A stretch of 64,000 nucleotides of DNA from Floccularia luteovirens (GCA_009739215.1 VSJF01000013.1:372001-436000), one strand, 5' to 3'. Shown: positions 34,810 to 47,306, counted from the stretch's first letter. A program made the numbers and translations. Notes: generated by a model from the sequence alone, not told the origin.

Positions 34810-34927
34810 GGGTCTTTCAAAGTTGTCATTAACTATCCCATTATTTGTTCCATTAAGTCGTTTTTCCCGCCAAATTTTGATAATGGAACAATTAATGGGA
34901 TAATTAATGGACAACTTTGAAAGACCC
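34810..34927. mobile_element. 118-bp MITE with TA target duplication
   Basis: Nearly the whole element is an inverted repeat. The left arm starts GGGTCTTTCAAAGTTGTC and continues through 'cccatta' and 'tgttccatta'. The right arm ends GACAACTTTGAAAGACCC and contains 'taatggaacaattaatggg' in reverse order. A short unpaired centre ('gtcgtttttcccgccaaattttga') separates them. It is flanked by TA on both sides, the target preference of Tc1/mariner-type transposases. It has no coding capacity, so it is a non-autonomous copy. Confidence 0.8.
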
Positions 34928-35068
34928 TATTAAATACAATGGTATCGGTCAGAGCGACTTATAATTTGGGTTTGCTGGGTGGGCATATGAAAAGAGAGAA
35001 GAAGAGTGGTAGGCGCAAATAGAATATTGTAGAATTACTTCAAATATTTTACGACAATATATAACAGT

Positions 35069-38000
35069 CTACAGACTCTTCGCTGTGTTCATAGGACTTT
35101 CCTCGATGTGTAAAATATCTAACTTGCCTGATTCCCTGCCCACAGCATAATAATTGCCCCACCGCGCAATCTGGTATTTGTTTACATCTTGTACCCAACA
35201 CAATCTCTTTCCGTCTCGCTCGCGCACAATCCACCCATTCTTGTGTAAACGCGACCTCCTGATTTTTTCTGTTTCCCACCTATGGTGCTCCAGTTCGACT
35301 TTCTCCCCCTCCTTCCATCTAAATATTTCTTCATCCGTCCAATCATTTACATATAACATCGTGTTGTCATTCGAAAACTCCAAATCTGAAAAATCATACC
35401 ACCGAGTGCTGAGCGTCAGATGTTTCACGAGTTCACCTGTCACTGCATCGAATACACTCAGCCCTGGAGTGTCATCAGGATCAGTTACTGCACTGGCAAT
35501 CCAATGTCCATCGGGGGACCATGCGAGTTTAATTCCGGGATTACTTGATATCCTCTGCACCAAAGTAGGCTGAGTTGTCGCGACATCCCATATAGCAGTC
35601 CCATTTAAATCAAGGATCGCAATCTTCTGCCCATTAGGGGACAAGTCAATGCTACTTTTAAACTCATCCCCGTGGATGTCGATGATGCATAATAGTGACA
35701 CAGATTTGAGAGACCAGATACTGACTGCTTCATCAGACATAGCAGCTACTCGAGAGCCGTCTAAGGAAATAGCTACGAAATGAATGCGTGATTCGTGTTT
35801 TACAATTGATGGAGTGAATGTTTTGATTCGTGGTTTTGGTGCAAGCACGGTAGATGCGTCCCACATCTGGATTGTGTGAGATGACGTTAGGACGTGACGA
35901 TCTTCAGGAGAAAATGACACGCTGGAAAAAGAGCCTTCGAAGGAACCCAACAAATCCCAGGATTTCGTGTTGAATAAATGTGTTCCCGTCCGAGTAGATG
36001 AGGCAAGAATGGTGCCGCTCTGGGACAAAATGATGTCACGGACAAAACCTCGCATTTTGACTTTGCGAGTGCATCCCCCCGATTCCAGGTCCCATACCTG
36101 AATCCCTTCGTTATACACATAGAAGCTAACCTGAGTGTCATCGTATAGAAATACAGCCGACTTCACAGTTGATACTTGGGACAGCTCCTTGAGAATCTTG
36201 CCATTGTCGCATCCTAGATCCCACACTCGAAGATTTCCTTCGACCTTCTGTTCCACCACACGCCCTAGATCCTTCGATATCGTCAACACTGCCTCTATTG
36301 CAGGAATAACCATTCTTTCCTTCAACTCTTTACCGATCACAATATCCCACACCTGTACCCCTCCCGGCTTAGCGCTAGTAGCAAACTGCGTTCCGTCTCG
36401 ACTCCACACTATAGCATACACTCTGCATTCTGTATTTTGCACGCGCTGGACGTGTACTTGTGCACCAGACGTAGCATTCCAGACTCGAATCGTCCCATCG
36501 GACGAACCAGAAGCAACCGACTCCCCATCGGGGGCCCATGCAACACATAGAACACTTGCAACATGTCCCGTTACAGACCTCTTCAACGATCCAATAGTGG
36601 CATCCCATAGGCCCACCTCCCCGTCCAATGACCCGGAGGCGATCAACTTCCCATCAGGGGAAAACATTGCGCGACATGCTGTTGCATCTATCGGGATCGT
36701 GTAGAGACAAGCACCCCATGTTGAATCCCTGGGCATCATTGACTTTATAATAGTATGGTTGCCAGTTGGTGTGTTGAGAAATTCGTTGTATTGAGAGGTA
36801 AGCGCACATGATGGTGCAAGCGGGAATGCAGACAGATACAAGTGTTCAGGACAAGCGTCGATGTGTACGTAACTTTGCAGAACAAGCCAGTGTGTATCAT
36901 TGATTAGTTGGATAATTTCATTCCTGTTCCCGTCTTGGATGTGAACCTTCCGAAAGCACATTAATTTGTCTTGTATTATACAAACTAATCAGATACACAC
37001 CGAACACCACGAAAGCGCTGCAAGCAGAGCTGGAACAGCAACCTCAAGCCGGTTTATGTAACTGAGCACCTCCACCCATACTAGTAGTTTCGTCCGTGCG
37101 AACTCCATCATTACATCCAAAATATCCTGATCTGGATCTGTGCATTGCAATAGATGTAGAGCCCAATGAACACATGAGTACCGTAAACTTGGTGGAATAC
37201 ATTTCTTGACAGTGTTTTGCAGACCAGGGGTGCCTGATTTCATTACTATCGGATCACCGAACTCACATATATTCCTTTTCAGCATATGCTTTGTAGACAT
37301 CACCTGGAGACAAGTCAATGCCAGACGTTGGTGGTGTTCTGATGGGTTGATGTGAAATTTGGGGTCTGTACAACGTTCGATATCGATGAGAAACTGCGGG
37401 AAACTCGCATGCAACATCCTAATCTCAACATCGTCCGCTTCGGGCTTCAATATGACTGAACCAAGTCGATCCAAAATGTCCCGGATAAATCGCATCGGAA
37501 CATCAATCAAATCATTCAGATCAGATGTCGATATCTGATCTTGAAGCAACGCAAGACTGCCTAGCACAACTTTGATGTACTTCTTCACACCCGGAATGTC
37601 AAGGTTATCATCGTTGAGTGCATTCCGCAATACAACAACATAAAGTCGATCGAGATTCTTCAGAGTGAATGATCCATCTGATGGGTTGTCGGACAGAAGA
37701 GCGTCAAGAATCTCAGGGACATGATGTGGATTTCTACCCAGAAATTTGACAACAGTGTCGGCATATATGAACAGCCCGGCAGCAAGATTAGTCAGGTCTT
37801 TGACAATCCCGGTACGGGAGTTCAATACAGTTTCCCAGCAGCTGAGGTCCCTCAGTCTTACGTCGAAGAAAATTTTGATGTCCCCGTCAACGATTCGTCT
37901 CGGTATGTCATGTAATTTGTATGGTTTGGATACATTACGAAGCTTTTCGGTGTTAAGGCCTGTCTCAATTTTCACCTCTGGTCGAGTGGTAACGAAGATT

Positions 38001-39429
38001 CGGACAGGAAATGGGATTTTCGGGATGCGCTCCATAAGCAAGAGAAGAAGTCGAATCACTTCATCCTGGGCTGCTGGAGTGCACTCATCGACAGCATCCA
38101 AAACAAGTGTGATTGGGTGGTGCGAGGCCTCGACATTCATGAGTGGTTTGATTATAAGACTTTCAAGGTCCATTTGGAGCTGTTCAGCTTGCTTGCCTGC
38201 CCGGACGTACTCCTGAGCAGCTTTTGCAATGTGAGGATATAAACTTGTCTGGTAGTGCGCCAGTTGATAAGCCATTGTTGCCAGCAGATAGGTAGTTGTG
38301 TTAAATGCACTAGCGTCACGGACAAAGAAAAACGAGGCCCCAAGTGCGCCTTTCTTTTCCAATCTATGGGACGTTTCGTACGCAATGGTGGATTTGCCAG
38401 TGCCGGCACCGCCACTTAGAATGTACATGAAAGTGCCGTCATCGCCCGAGTCTGACCATTCGATAATTTCTTCGAGCAATGCAGTTCGGGTGCCCTCGAG
38501 TGTTCCCGATTTTGTTGGATTCGAGGCAGAAGAGTAGCCGGCATTGACGCGCGGGAGATCTTTCAGTGCCCTTTCGTCACCTGTAAGGTATATTTAAGTA
38601 TTCAACCTTGATAATCACAAGAAAAAACAAAAACTTACGCTCTTGTTGAAGAAAACGTTGTCTTTCTTTGTGCTGTTGCTGTTGCATTTGCTTTATTTGC
38701 TATGCATTCATATCAATATGATTGTCCAGCAGCAGTGAACAAATTTATACCTCGATATTAGCTACTATGCCATTGATTAGCATTTCGACAGTGATTCCAC
38801 CTTGTATCTGTGTCATATGTCAGTGACTCAGGGTGAAGCAACCAGTTGTAATTAAATACATACCTGGAATTTTCGTGTCGCATCATCAATACCGGTCTTG
38901 ATTCCCAATAATATATCTGTATTTCTCTTGCTTAATAGCAATCCGAACAGTCCTGTTTCAAGGCCTCTCGCTTCACTCGTCAGATACTTCAGATCCCTGC
39001 AGTCAACAACTTCAGCAAACCCATGATGGTTATCACAATAACTCACTTCTCGAGAGTGGCAACTCTCTCTTTTAGTTCAGGTGAATTTGCCAGATATGTT
39101 GTCATTTCATCAGTTCTCGAAACAGACTCGGCCTTTTTTGCTGTTGACCCGATGATCGATGTGAGCTCTTGTATATGACTTGCTAGTTCCTCTCGGGTGC
39201 GCTTATTCCCTTCGGCAGCCTGATCAATCAACTCATTTAATCGTGCATAGAGGTATAATATTATCATAGGACGTACCAAAATCATACCAGCTAGGGTAGA
39301 CAACACTGAGGCAGCACTCGACAACCCAGGAATAGGAGCCAGGCTGAGTGGGCCCTGTGCAGTATCAAGAGTTTGCTTCACCACAGTAAGAGTGTCAATG
39401 ATACGTTGGTTCGTTTTCGACGGAGACAT
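35069..39429 (-). CDS. NACHT-WD40 NLR (fungal NOD-like receptor)
   Basis: Six exons (39047-39429, 38864-38996, 38751-38807, 38639-38699, 37001-38580, 35069-36946), summing to 1363 aa. The N-terminal ~230 residues are helical (TLTVVKQTLDTAQGPLSLAPIPGLSSAASVLS and on to a Gln-rich coil KQMQQQQHKERQR), resembling the helical N-terminal domains of basidiomycete NLRs, where effector or adaptor parts reside. The NACHT domain has the P-loop LSGGAGTGKSTIAYE, the Walker B-like LVLDAVDEC and the sensor-like VTTRPE. The C-terminal half is a WD40 propeller with clear repeats such as LIASGSLDGEVGLWDA and SVASGSSDGTIRVWNA, the later ones diverged. Such proteins are thought to act in non-self recognition. 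A stop-free 57-nt stretch in exon 1 (about 39221-39277) has GTACGT...GATCAG ends and could be an optional intron. The ligand is unknown. Confidence 0.85.
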
Positions 39430-39979
39430 CGTTGAGATTGTTAATATGGTTCCTAATATCAAAGCGTTATTTCTGTACCCAACGAATAGGTTGGACAAGA
39501 CGTACCGTATCGATGACAAATTGGTATGGGTAGGAGGGCGAGGTAGTCACGAGTTCTCACATATTTCCCATCATGATCCCTTTCAGATCGTATTTTAAGT
39601 GCCCAAGAAGTTGGTTATATTGCCATGATGGTAAGTATCCCAACTTACTATAAGCAAAAGGAAACTGAACATTGTCCACTGATGCATGATGATCACACGA
39701 TCCCACCAAAGTGAAATCGTGCTCTCCACAGCACTTGTTTCAGTTTAAACATTAGGATGCCACGAGAAAAATATGTATTGTTATATACTGCAAAGCTGTA
39801 GAGGTGGAAATGATAATGATGCGTTGAGTAATCTGGTTATAAATGGGTCGAGGATGATATGACCGTCATCCACGGGCCTGGTATCTCCCTGAGACAACTA
39901 CAGCACCACACCCATCGTGATGTGGCCTACGATGCCGAGAATGGTCGTAGTTCTAATGATGTCCCCTATCTGTCAAAGC
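39430..39979. other. Upstream region of the NLR gene
   Basis: About 550 bp. On the minus strand an in-frame leader without ATG runs up from MSPSKTN, so an upstream exon cannot be excluded. No other gene is visible. The right part grades into the GH20 relic. Confidence 0.4.
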
Positions 39980-40230
39980 TCTGATGCAAATTCTTCTTAC
40001 CATCCGATTCCCTTCGAACTGTGGTGCGGGTAATTGGCTAAAGCATTTGGGTACTTATTTTAAACCGCTCAGATGCACATAACTCTATTTATATATTGTG
40101 GCCGATAGGAACAGTTGGTGTGGCCCTTTCAAGATAAAATGATTCAGCACGGCATTAGAACAATAGCTTTGTAACCATACTAGTGTGCAGCGTGATCTAA
40201 TCCCTACGATCGTTGAAGGAATGAAAGAAT
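39980..40230 (+). pseudogene. GH20 3'-end relic
   Basis: Matches two separated parts of the intact GH20 gene. 'actg(c/t)ggtgcgggt..ttggct' corresponds to exon 9 at ~33686, and 'cagttggtgtg(a/g)ccctttcaaga' to exon 10. It then jumps straight to the exon 13 sequence ('cagc(a/g)cgg', 'atagctttg(c/t)aaccata', 'gaccgttga'-like). Exons 11-12 are deleted and several stops are present (for example TAA where the intact copy has CAA). The similarity continues past the old stop codon into the 3' flank ('gttgatcgaaacatgtaacagat'), so this is duplicated genomic DNA, not a retrocopy. Confidence 0.85.
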
Positions 40231-40412
40231 CAAAACTTGTCAAGTTGATCGAAACATGTAACAGATATGATAAGTGAAAGAATATGATTATGTACTAAAT
40301 GTCAAAATGTTATCGCGAATCTTCAGTTTAACACTTCGTTCAGCCACCCATTCGAAATACACCTTGTCATTTTCGGTAGATACAACACCTGACATCAATC
40401 AGCTCAATGAAC

Positions 40413-43400
40413 CTACTCGTTTAGCAACGACCTACCATCATTAGTGACCCTAAAATTCAACGTCTTGTAAGGCTGAGACCCCCCATGACCTTGCCTAGGA
40501 GGAGCGCCAGGGTTAAAGAAACTTGTGAAACTTGACCCCACTTTCCAAACAAGCACGGCACTCTCGGGCATAGAGAGTGTAATTAATCTTCTTCCATCAG
40601 GAGAGAAGCTGCAAGCAGTGATTTCTTTCATGTGACCTTCCAGTACGTAAAGCCTCGTGGCCGTTTTGAGATCATACATCACCACTGCACCCTCATTAGA
40701 GCCGACAGCAATACGTTGACTCGACATATGGAAGTCTACAGTGAGAAAACTAATTTATCCAGTTTAGAGAAGTGATATACTAAGGATATGAAATCACACA
40801 CGTTTTTACAACCTGCCCGATAACTTCCGTGGCAGCGTCTATGACTGCATCACGATTGGCTGTGGCATTTGGATCCAAAGATTTCACAACAGCTTCCATC
40901 AATTTGGGCAGATTTGGTTGCAAAACTTGAGGGCGCTATATTAGAAATTAGATATCAGTGATTGGTAACTACCTTGTATTGGATGAAAAAAAAATTTCAC
41001 TTTTCGAATCAAAAAGGCGACAACCTGCATAACCGCCTTGCGATGATCCAACGATGTAGGTGTGAGAATATCAAGGCAGAGAGTTGTCATGAACAAAGTT
41101 GTATTCTCGGTCGCGATGTTCAACACAGCTGCCCGAGCTTGGGTCCCAATGTTTTGTATGGAGATGGAATCTTTACGGGATGTTGTAGCCAAGGTGAACA
41201 GAGCACGTAGGATCTCCATAGCGTCAATGTAATGCTGCCAAACGTGAAACCCACGGGAGCAAAGGTCTATGGCGAGAACCCGATATGATGACTTTTCGTC
41301 ATGTAGATACAGACTAATAGATTTCGAGATGTCTGTAAGAGCACTTCACCGGGGTGTAAGATTGATAACTACACATAGGATAAATCATAAACATACTTTG
41401 TTGAGAGCAGACTGTATTTCTCGGCAGCAAGTGTATCCGCAAATAAACAATGCAAGGGCGGATGTAGTTGTTTCTCTTTCCGCCGTCGGTTGCAAAAAGG
41501 GAACTGTAACATTACTTTAATATTGGCTAGGCTAGGTAGAAAAGCTCGAGTAGTGCTTACCATGATGTTGCCACTGTTCTGCAGTCAATGTGGCTTCTTC
41601 ATCTGACATTCTTGCCACTGCAGCATCGAAAAGGGTACGAATTGCTTGACGAATTTCATCTTTAAAAAAATCTTTTGTATTAGAAAGTATAACAAGTTCG
41701 AGCATCAAACTCACTTGATGAGTCAAACCATCGGCGTCCAAGATATGCAAGACTCGGGGGTTTGAAGTTCGGACCAACACATGAACTAATAGAAGTTGAA
41801 TAGAATGATATTACTGCAGTCGCCCCTTCTAGGAGTTCTTGAGGACGGTATGGTCAGGAAAATGATATTATGAGTATTTATAACCTGAAGTACCTTCGAA
41901 TAGGCCCATAGGCTCGCAAAATTATGATGATAGAGAGTGCGCGCGCAGCTGTTACATTACCCGAAATGCACCAATGATCTTGAGGGCGAACGATGTCATA
42001 GAGAATTGTCGTTGTATTACTTTCAGTAATCCCGCATAAGTCTGGGTCTAATATAGCTACTCTGACGCCCACCTTGAAAATCCAAATGTAACTGACGAAG
42101 GCTGGATTCCCAAGTTTCCTGTGCATATAGAATCAACGTCTGGGCTTAATCCGGGGGTCAATAAAGTTGAAAGAATTAGGCGAAGTCTTTCAAGCGTTTG
42201 TAAAATGGTTCGAGTTTGATCCCGGTTTGTGCTAATCATTTTTGTTACTGTAATTGAGTCTGCAACAAAACGCTTCCAAGTCAAGAGAGAGGGTAGAAGC
42301 TAATTTTGATAGTCAATACCGGTTTGTAAGATAGGATTCTGAGTACCTACCAACATCACACCCTTCGATTAAATTGGTAATAGGTTTCCATAAACTTGAT
42401 GGTGTACATGTATCATCTTCCAACGATCTAAGGAGTTTATTATATATTAGATGGACTACGAAAGGAATAATCAAATACCCACAGAACTGACCATCCACCT
42501 TGGTTTAAAAGTTCCTCAGCTTTGTCAACACTCATCGATCGCCAAAATTCATGCGTTTGGACATCCCATAGGCGTGCACGAAGATCAGCATATATTAACA
42601 ATAAATTGTTACCCCCGAGACACACTCGCCGCAGCAGTGCTGAAGATCCAGGAATGAGATATTGACTGTCGTGCATGCTTTGAAAATTCGGGACAAGACC
42701 AAAAAAGAATGACTTACAATTGAAATCCATCAACAGCGACTACAGCAATAGTACCATCCCTCGATATGCACAATATGCACCCGTGCATAGGGCCAGTATC
42801 CACATCATGAAATTGTATTACTTTCGCTAAGGGGTGTAGTGAAGATGATCCGGCGGGCGCACAGGTTGAAATTACTGCATTAAATTCAGTCAGGTTCAGG
42901 AATTATATAGTGCTGACCGACCTGTTTGACCAGAACGCGACAGTCCCATCATCAGCACCCCCAACAATGAATTTTTCCTTTGTCCTAATATTTTGCACAA
43001 GGTGGAGTCCAGTTATATAGCCCTTCAATGCGATATCAGAGGTCTTCGAAGATGCAGATGTTGTTAAAGGCATCTTGTCCAGCTTTCATACACATTTGTG
43101 TCAAGGAATATTGACGGATGTGACCGTCCGCTGCATGATTGTTAGTCGCACTGCGGACCAGTTATTCAATTTCAACACACAAAATCCATGTATCATGGTA
43201 TCCAAATCAAGCGGGAGCGTGGATGTTAAGTATATTTTTGGGTCAACTGCTGAATCCGGACATCCTGAGATCCACAGCGTGCAACAAGTCCCGCTTTCGA
43301 TATTTTCAAAACTAGTCGAGAAACTCAGGAGCTGCCGTTTCTTGTCGTGCGTAGTCTTAGGTAAATACAATCTGATCTGATGCGAAGTCGATGGCATCGT

Positions 43401-45490
43401 ATGGTCCAATTTCTACACTGCGGCAAAGATTTGGGCTACTTGCGTCAAATTATCAGAATGGTCCTCGGGAATGAATACTTTGAAAGCTTACAATAGATGC
43501 GTGGGACCACTGTCGTTCCCTTTTTCAAGAATTTCATCGTTGTTCGCGTCCACTAGTTTCAGTCGGTAGAATTCAATGCGATTCTGTTCTATTTAGATGA
43601 GCTGCTCGCAAGAAGGTTATCAACGTACTTTCAGGAACAAAACATATGTGTCGTCACTTAACCATTTTGCACCCTCGATATCTGTCCCGGAAGATCGGCA
43701 CAGAACATTTAACACCTTCCCCTGGTAATCAAAGATCTAGACAAAATGGTGATAATTAGATATCGTAAGATTGACAAGCTTGACCACAGTTACAGTGAAT
43801 TCGAGAGACGACCATGCAAATCCAATCAGTTTGCCATCTTCCCTACGTCTTGTGCTAAGACCTTTAGGCAAGGGGCTAGATAAAAGATTCCTAACTGCAT
43901 ATTTATCGAGGAGAACCATTTTTATGGGCTCTTGCTTTGCGGGAACTGGTACGAGATGGTCTACTGAATGCGACTTCAGATTTTTGAAAGGATTTGGTAG
44001 TTGCAGAGCGGAAAGGGGGGTTTGGTGGTGTTCAGGTTCTAATGAACTTGTGCTAACTGGGGATGTCATCCGTGGTTGCAAGCTCTGCACAATGAACTGC
44101 CCCTCGGAACTGACATAGAATACGGAATATGATTCTCACAATTTGATAAGGTTAGAAGTATCAAAAGTCAAAGAAAGGACACACTGTCAGGTTCCTCAAA
44201 AATATCAATCCCTTCTATTACACCTTCTATTTGCCACTGATTGACTTTGCGTAGGCTAGCTTCCTGTTGTCCATGCTCATGACTAACCAACAATTCCATG
44301 ACAACGTTTCGTGTATTTCTGGTCGGGACCCCATCGTTTCCCATTGACTCGGTGCTATTCTCATCTGAAGCAGAGGCAAGCAAAAACGTAGACTTGTGGC
44401 AATCAATCACAAGTTTCACAATAGGAGCGCATATTTACCTCTTCAACCTGAAGTTCAACCAACGAGCGCCATTTCCAAGTATCGTCCAACCTAACTTCCC
44501 TTTCTTGAAGTACCGAACCAAGCTGAGGACTATCGTCTATGCGTGACGAAGCAATACACATTCCATCTTCAGTGGAGTATATAGAGAGAAAGCTATAGCA
44601 ACATAAGTTACAACCAATACAACAAAAATAATACTGACCCAGATTCTCTGAGTACGGCAAGAAAGTGCTCATCGTTGACCAATGTCGCACTTGTTGCTAC
44701 CCCGGTTACCTCCGGTTTAGTAGGAATTATGTGAGATTGAAGATCCCACTGGTAGGGGAGTTTGCTGGAAGCCGCGTTGTGGTCGTTTGGTGATGCAGGA
44801 CCAGAAGAAAACTTTGGTGTATGGGAACGGGATTTGGGAGAGCCCTTCTGTTTCGGCGGAGGTGTCGAAGTTACTGTGATTTTAAGAGGAGAGTTCGCGT
44901 TCTTATGCTCTGAGCCGCCATCTGGAGTCTCTGACCTATCCTTTGGTTGTCGACCTTTAAGAATATCTTTTAATTTATCAGGCTCGTCCTCAAAATCCAC
45001 AAAATTCTTGGGTGCCTCCACTAGCTCTTTGTTTATACTGGACACAACCCGTGATCTTGGCGTGATACCGAAAGGACCTCCCGAAAGATTAACTGGAAGA
45101 GATAGATGGTGAACCAGATCGTACTGAACCCAGAGAATTGCGATGATTGTATTTCGGACTAGTGGCACCAGAAAGTTGATAGGTTACCGGAGAGGGAACT
45201 TCAACATTGAGTGATCTAACAGCATGGCGAAACACGTATAAAGTTTCATCTTCACATGCGATGGTTATCCCAGCATCTGATTCGGACGCGTCATTTTCAT
45301 TGGTGTGTACGAGAGATTTATGGTTGGCCCTATTCCAGTACTTGAGCAGCCTTGGACGGGCACCAAGAAGACTCGACTCGGTTATGCTACGCTTTTCATG
45401 TATTTGTGCCTCGTTTAAACGCAAAGTTGAAATATTGTGGAAGGTCAAAGGAGCAACTGATATTTGCAGAGTTGGTGTCAGATTTGGCAT
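40413..45490 (-). CDS. Large WD40-repeat protein (probable WDR7/rabconnectin-3 beta-like), with one-base frameshift
   Basis: A long minus-strand gene with many small introns. The start (45490) reads MPNLTPTLQISVAPLTFHN, and ITIACEDETLYVFRHAV is a WD40 blade. A Ser/Pro linker follows, then further blades: FIVGGADDGTVAFW, ISRDGTIAVVAVDG, and LIPGSSALLRRVCLGGNNLLLIYADLRARLWDVQTHEFWRSM followed by DKAEELLNQGGW. A helical armadillo-like part follows (ILRALFTLATTSRKDSISIQNIGTQARAAVLNIA). Closing blades are IAVGSNEGAVVMYDL and CSFSPDGRRLITLSMPESAVLVWKV. The order WD40, LLNQGGW, helices, WD40 resembles WDR7, a V-ATPase/RAVE-linked factor, but the N-terminal blades are weak. One extra base at the GG of 45095-45096 shifts the frame: SGSPSISS should continue into VNLSGGPFGITPRSRVVSS. 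Other junctions that I followed hold frame. Confidence 0.65.
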
Positions 45491-46782
45491 GATTCAAAGT
45501 TCCACAGTTTGTTTCAATGATCGCTGTACATTCATACAGGGTCAAGATCAGATTCCCGCTACCTTTAGGTACGGTCTACTCGTATAGGGGGTTCTTATGG
45601 GTCGCAAATTTACGCGTTTTCTCAGGCATTTTCCCTCAAATTAGGTAATTTGCTCGGTGACAACCGATTCAGGTGTCGAACAAGACTGGCATAGGATGGA
45701 ATCCTGTTTTAACTTCTTTTTCTGTCCATTGTGTTCATTGAGCAGTCATTGAAATATCATCTCCTCTAGTTGTCAGACATTTTTTACTGTGACGCATGAC
45801 GAGTATAAAAATGTCTGTATATCTTTTGATAAAATCAGCAATGTTTTGGCCTTGGTATGCCTTCATGGGATATATAGTCTTTGCCGGTGACCGATTGATC
45901 TTCTGTACGTAAAGAATTTCTCCTTGCCTATGTCCTTGACATCAACGACATGTTCCTTTGCCATGCAATATTCATATCTGTAAATCCAAAATGTGATCTC
46001 TTCTAACTCTACGAATCCAACATAGGCCCTTTTTGCTCTTCCTCTTCAAACTCAACAAAGAGCAAAACCTGTGTAATTTATCAGGCTATGCCTGCCCAAA
46101 GCACGCCCAAGTCTCATAATTAGTACTCTAAGACGTAAAGTAGTGAAGTCACAGAAGGATGTCTTTGAGTAAGCGAGTGGTGTGACAGAGCAATTGCTCT
46201 GCCTCACACCACTACATCCAACCTGCCACCTACTTAGTTCTTTACCCACCCACCCTCTCCTAATCACACCTGCAGAAATTGGACCTCGGAAGAATACCCA
46301 GTAACCACAGTGTCGAGACGCCCATTAACACCATCTTAGCTGCAAGGTGTACCCTACCCACCCGACGCAATTCGCCTCCTTTACTGTTGTTCTCATCCGG
46401 GTTGGACAGCACCCCTGGTGCTCTCACCCACCTACATTACTCGCACCCACAACATATAGCTAGCTAGTTTAACATCACCCCTCATGCATGTAATACTCCC
46501 GTTTTCTTAATAATCACTCACTTAATATGGACACACCGAGTAGCGATGTCAAAGACAGAATTTACAGCATTACAAATGCGAAATATACCCCATTTTGAGA
46601 CATCTGTCATAATAAAACGTTACAGCTTACGATTCAAGATTCAGCGTCTGTTCAAAAAAGTTTTCTCTCTCACTCCGTAGCGGATCTAATCAAATAGAAC
46701 AACATGCTGGGAGATATTCTCAGGCACCAAAACAACTTATAAACCCCCATGTCTGGGTTAAACAACCAATACAAAATTTCCT
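45491..46782. other. Divergent spacer
   Basis: About 1.3 kb between the WD40 gene (-) and the small membrane-protein gene (+). Apart from a strong hairpin at 46176-46213 I see no gene or RNA. CAC/CCAC-rich sequence at ~46210-46460 could be promoter material. Confidence 0.4.
46176..46213. repeat. Strong imperfect palindrome (hairpin)
   Basis: Arms AGTGGTGTGA and TCACACCACT enclose CAGAGCAATTGCTCTG, itself a perfect 16-bp palindrome. Only two unpaired bases (CC) break the 38-bp structure. It could form a stable stem in RNA or be the remnant of a fold-back element. No target duplication is obvious. Confidence 0.75.
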
Positions 46783-47306
46783 ATGACCAATAGTTTACAA
46801 AGAAGGACAGAGGATACATTCCTTGATGTTGCATTCACCGGTACGTTTTTCTTCTTCGTCAAATAATCAACACTTTCATCAAGTGTCCTAGTTTAGTGTG
46901 CATTATTCTGATATGTATCCTCTTGATCGTTGCCATATGGTTTCAATGCGCAAAGTGGATGAAAAAAGAATCGCCACAAACGTCGAATCGCAGGTATCAA
47001 CTGGACGTGCGGCCCGGCGCTCTGAAAAATCATACTTATCTTGTGGTAGAAGAAACTGGAGACGTTTCCCACTTTGTGTACACTGAAGGGCATGTTTTCA
47101 CACAATCAATGGAATTCAAAACTAGCCCTGACGCAATCCACAAGTTCAACGAGAAAGTTGATCCTAACAAAGGTGGGGTCCAAGGTTGAAGATAACAGTA
47201 TGAAAGAAGCCGTGTTAACATATTTTTAGGTTCCGCATTGTCTGATTTACCTTATGCCGTTCTGTTACCAATGACACCAGCGCGTGTTCATCTTATGCAC
47301 ATGTAA
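46783..47306 (+). CDS. Small single-pass membrane protein, unknown family
   Basis: Three exons (46783-46840, 46897-47172, 47230-47306), giving 136 aa. A short N terminus (MTNSLQRRTEDTFLDVAFT) leads into one transmembrane helix (VCIILICILLIVAIWF). A mostly soluble domain follows: NRRYQLDVRPGALKNHTYLVVEETGDVSHFVYTEGHVF, ending VHLMHM. The acceptor chosen for exon 2 avoids an immediate stop, and all exons keep frame. I do not recognise the family. The type of topology cannot be set from sequence alone. It lies 87 bp from the 3' end of the convergent tetraspanin gene. Confidence 0.6.
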
